From JANQEU01 sp965242805 (GTDB lineage Bacteria > Bacteroidota > Bacteroidia > Cytophagales > Cyclobacteriaceae), in NCBI GenBank assembly GCA_965242805.1, contig CBDETD010000002.1:248001-312000 (forward strand): 64,000 nucleotides of DNA. The letters are read 5' to 3'. The notes below the pieces were generated by a model. That model had not been told where the DNA came from. It saw only the letters and a list, made by a program, of their open reading frames with translations, and did not search any database. How positions within the stretch are numbered: the first letter of the stretch is position 1; every line of letters starts with the position of its first letter. Shown in pieces: positions 61,521-64,000 of this stretch. The position numbers were made by a program, and so were the translations under genes.

Positions 61521-62306
61521 CTATAATTCCTTGATCTTTATGTTCCTAAACCATACATCATCACCGTGGTCTTGCAAACCAATTAATCCCTGAGAAGCAA
61601 TATTGCCCCAGTTTTCGTTAATGCCTGGCCACTTACTGTCAGCAATTAATGCGTTCAGCTCATCTGAACCTATGGTATATTGAACTACTGTATCGCCATT
61701 TTGAATGTGGGTGATGTCATTACCCATGGCAATCACCTCAGCCTGATTCCATGTACCGTGACCCTTAAAGTTCTGAGGATCAGCGGCGATCAGGTCATAC
61801 AAGGATCCGGCCTGTCTGTTACCATCTATTCCCAATTTTGCATCAGGATGATAGATGTTATCCAGTACCTGCATTTCAGGAGCTGTTTTCCAGATGTAAT
61901 CAAATTCCTCGCTACCCCTGTAAAAAATGCCAGCATTAGCAGCACTATCCACCATCCATTCAACTTTAAAGTGAAAATTAGCAAACTCCTTATTATACAC
62001 AATGTCACCACCTTCTTCGGATCCGGCTTCACCTCGTCCAGAACCTTTGATATGGAGGGCTCCATTGTCAATTTCCCATGCTACTGGGAATGTTTCTTTC
62101 TGATAACCCCTCCAACCTTCACTGGTTTCACCATCGAATAACAGTACCCAGCCATCAGCTTTCTCCTGCTCTGACAATGTATTGGGACCAGTAGCTTCTT
62201 CCACGGCAGCTTCAGTCTCAGTTGATGCTTCTTGTTTAGTTGGTTGGCTGCAGCTTGCAATGAATACCACAGCAACTATCACAATAAGCCAATTGTAAAT
62301 TTTCAT
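61521..62306 (-). CDS. DUF1080 (3-keto-disaccharide hydrolase family) lipoprotein
   Basis: 261 residues, lipobox 'FIASCSQ' (Cys19). The DUF1080 domain starts 'ADGWVLLFDGETSEGWRGYQKE' and has 'IVYNKEFANFHFKVEWMVDSAANAGIFYRG', 'PEMQVLDN', 'GSLYDLIAADPQNFKGHGTWNQAEVIAMGNDITHIQNGDTVVQY' and the end 'LIGLQDHGDDVWFRNIKIKEL'. Some members cleave 3-keto-glycosides. It follows the Gfo/Idh/MocA oxidoreductase gene by 40 bp; together they suggest keto-sugar or glycoside processing in the periplasm. Confidence 0.9.
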   Translation of the reverse strand: MKIYNWLIVIVAVVFIASCSQPTKQEASTETEAAVEEATGPNTLSEQEKADGWVLLFDGETSEGWRGYQKETFPVAWEIDNGALHIKGSGRGEAGSEEGGDIVYNKEFANFHFKVEWMVDSAANAGIFYRGSEEFDYIWKTAPEMQVLDNIYHPDAKLGIDGNRQAGSLYDLIAADPQNFKGHGTWNQAEVIAMGNDITHIQNGDTVVQYTIGSDELNALIADSKWPGINENWGNIASQGLIGLQDHGDDVWFRNIKIKEL

Positions 62307-62346
62307 AAGTTATGTTTTTAAGATTTAAATTTTAATTCATGTTCTA

Positions 62347-63855
62347 TTATGAGGGCATTTCCGGTAATGTCCATCCTTCCCTGTATGTATGTTTCACAAG
62401 CTCAGCTGCGAAGTCATTGGCAGGAATAGGATCTGTCCATGTTTTATCAAATGTAGGGTGTCCGTCATGGATCTGGAATCCATCCCTAATAACGGTTTTG
62501 ATCTCTTCGCTGTCACCGATATTGGTGAACTTCATGTTTTCTCCGTCCCACTCAAGTTCCTTATTAAGGTTCTGAAGCCTTACAGCCATCACGCCCATCA
62601 CGACCATTTCATTGAAAGGACCCGCTTCTGCGAAATCAGAAGTGGTTGGTTTTCTGCTTTCAGGACTTTCCTTACAGGCTCTTACCCAATCTTGTTCGTG
62701 TACTCCATCTTCAATTCCAAGTTCTTTAGCGACTCTACGCTCAGTTTCTTTCAGTGCCGGTACTCTTCCGGAAAGAAGTTCAGGATCTGCCCCGTAGCAA
62801 CCTACATGAAGAATGTCCTTTGTTCCATAGAAGAATGTACCTCCACCATACTTATTAGGATTTTTGCCATCAGGCCAGACGTCTGGTAATTCAGGTTTAA
62901 TTCCTCCGTCATACCAGTAAACCTCTACTTCGGGCATTCTTACTTTTCCAACTCTACCTCTTTCGGGAAAGACCATCTTCACAGACTGAGCGGAAGGTGC
63001 ACACCCTTCAAGCAATAGGGTAGAGCTAGCCTGTGCTTTAGTTGGATAGCCCAGCTTTAAGCCTTCAAATACAGGGTGTAGGATATGACAAGCCATGTCT
63101 CCTAATGCCCCAGTACCATAATCCCACCATCCTCTCCAATTCCATGGATGATAAATCTCGTTATAAGGTCTCATTTTGGCCGGCCCGACGAAAAGGTCCC
63201 AATTCAATGTGTCCGGAACCCATTGTCCTTGTTCAGGTGTATTTAATCCTTGTGGCCAGATCGGACGGTCAGTAAAGGATTCCACCTTAGTTACTTCTCC
63301 GATTTCTCCGTTCCAGATCCATTCGCAAGTTTTGGCTACGCCCTCACCGGAAGCTCCCTGGTTACCCATTTGAGTTGCGACCTTGTACTTTTCTGCCAGT
63401 TTTGTCAGCAACCTTGATTCGTAAACACTGTGTGTCAATGGTTTTTGTAGAAACACATGCTTACCCATAGTGATGGCATGAGCCGCTGTGATGGCGTGTG
63501 TATGGTCTGCGGTAGCTATGACCACAGCATCTATGTCATCACCCATTTCATCATACATCTTGCGGAAGTCCCAATACTTCTTTGCATCAGGGTATGCGTC
63601 AAAACAGCCTTTGGCATATTTCCAGTCTACATCACACAAGGCCACAACATTTTCAGTGGTCAGGTTCTTTAGGTTGCGGAACCCCATACCTCCAACACCA
63701 ATGCCTGCAATATTTAGTTTGTCACTGGGAGGCGTGTAGCCTAGTCCCGAAACTACATGACTTGGTATTATGCTGATTCCTGCAACAGCCGCCGCTGATT
63801 TCTGTACAAAATCTCTTCTCGAAGGATTATTAGGTTGATCAGATTGATTATTCAT
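62347..63855 (-). CDS. Tat-exported Gfo/Idh/MocA family oxidoreductase
   Basis: 502 residues. A twin-arginine signal 'SRRDFVQKSAAAVAGISIIPSHVV' opens the protein. NAD-binding fold 'LNIAGIGVGGMGFRNLKNL', 'DIDAVVIATADHTHAITAAHAITMGKHVFLQKPLTHSVYESRLLTKLAEKYKVATQMGNQGASGE', where 'QKPL' matches the family's EKP motif. The domain 'GTGALGDMACHILHPVFEGL' has the catalytic D-x-x-x-H. Periplasmic members carry tightly held NAD and act on sugars. Operon partner is the DUF1080 gene. The upstream 145 bp show no distinct signal. Confidence 0.92.
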   Translation of the reverse strand: MNNQSDQPNNPSRRDFVQKSAAAVAGISIIPSHVVSGLGYTPPSDKLNIAGIGVGGMGFRNLKNLTTENVVALCDVDWKYAKGCFDAYPDAKKYWDFRKMYDEMGDDIDAVVIATADHTHAITAAHAITMGKHVFLQKPLTHSVYESRLLTKLAEKYKVATQMGNQGASGEGVAKTCEWIWNGEIGEVTKVESFTDRPIWPQGLNTPEQGQWVPDTLNWDLFVGPAKMRPYNEIYHPWNWRGWWDYGTGALGDMACHILHPVFEGLKLGYPTKAQASSTLLLEGCAPSAQSVKMVFPERGRVGKVRMPEVEVYWYDGGIKPELPDVWPDGKNPNKYGGGTFFYGTKDILHVGCYGADPELLSGRVPALKETERRVAKELGIEDGVHEQDWVRACKESPESRKPTTSDFAEAGPFNEMVVMGVMAVRLQNLNKELEWDGENMKFTNIGDSEEIKTVIRDGFQIHDGHPTFDKTWTDPIPANDFAAELVKHTYREGWTLPEMPS

Positions 63856-64000
63856 GATACTTAATAGATTACTTTAAACTTTGCTGGGTTCTAAATTAGG
63901 AAACAATGTTTAGGAAATGTTTGACTTCATTAGGATTTATCCACCGTCTGTGGAAATTAATGAAAATTCAGGTTCGCAATGCTTGAGAATTGGCATTTAT

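Overview
The window looks like chromosomal DNA from a free-living, probably marine member of the Bacteroidota, most likely Cytophagales. The evidence is family content, not a marker gene: type IX secretion (T9SS) C-terminal sorting domains, a PadR plus 'permease prefix' FtsX-like transporter pair, membrane-anchored AraC regulators, a 7TMR-DISM kinase with a NarL-type regulator, a TPR kinase with a LytTR regulator, DUF1080 and Gfo/Idh/MocA proteins, several TTG or GTG starts and few Shine-Dalgarno sequences. No rRNA, tRNA, CRISPR array, transposase or phage gene was seen.

Layout. 1-6.9 kb: 5' part of a homocysteine S-methyltransferase, a nucleotidyltransferase-like protein, arsM, pirin, an SRPBCC protein, a pair of LPP20-like envelope proteins and a haloalkane dehalogenase. 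7-16.8 kb: GH30 glycosidase, membrane AraC regulator, TlpA-like thioredoxin, Crp/Fnr regulator, membrane proteins, a membrane-anchored winged-helix regulator, an orphan chemoreceptor and an ArsR-SRPBCC cassette. 16.8-22.2 kb: a MocR-type regulator divergent from a six-gene operon (cysteine-synthase-like PLP enzyme, three GNATs, LysE exporter, VOC protein). 22.3-31.4 kb: secreted protein, GH3 glycosidase, two-component system and a surface fibre-like protein with a T9SS partner. 31.4-34.5 kb: FtsX-like permease and PadR. 34.5-41.6 kb: a carbohydrate-binding-domain/7TM/AraC regulator, a secreted alpha-amylase, and a GMC oxidoreductase with its small subunit. 41.9-47.3 kb: O-methyltransferase, TPR kinase/LytTR pair, a repeat-rich non-coding stretch and an alpha/beta hydrolase. 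47.4-54.8 kb: a complete Liv-type ABC importer with an embedded acyl-CoA ligase, then a metallo-beta-lactamase-fold protein. 54.9-59 kb: two tandem paralogous repeat proteins with a T9SS partner. 59.2-64 kb: phosphofructokinase, DUF4386 membrane protein, DUF1080 protein and a Tat-type Gfo/Idh/MocA oxidoreductase.

How the parts may work together. Polysaccharide and glycoside use is a theme (GH30, GH3, GH13). GMC plus gluconate-2-dehydrogenase-3 and DUF1080 plus Gfo/Idh look like two halves of a periplasmic 3-keto-glycoside route. Two separate loci pair large fibre-like proteins sharing an N-terminal beta domain with a small T9SS-sorted protein, suggesting a recurring surface module.

The most unusual non-coding signal is a small family of intergenic hairpins with the core GGTTGGTG-N4-CACCAACC. 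The bases next to the core differ between loci but change on both arms together, and half-copies of the 3' arm follow two of the hairpins. Several candidate operators can also be read directly: two GAAACC-N4-GGTTTC palindromes before the ArsR gene, 11-bp-period direct repeats before the winged-helix regulator, and direct repeats between the MocR gene and its operon.
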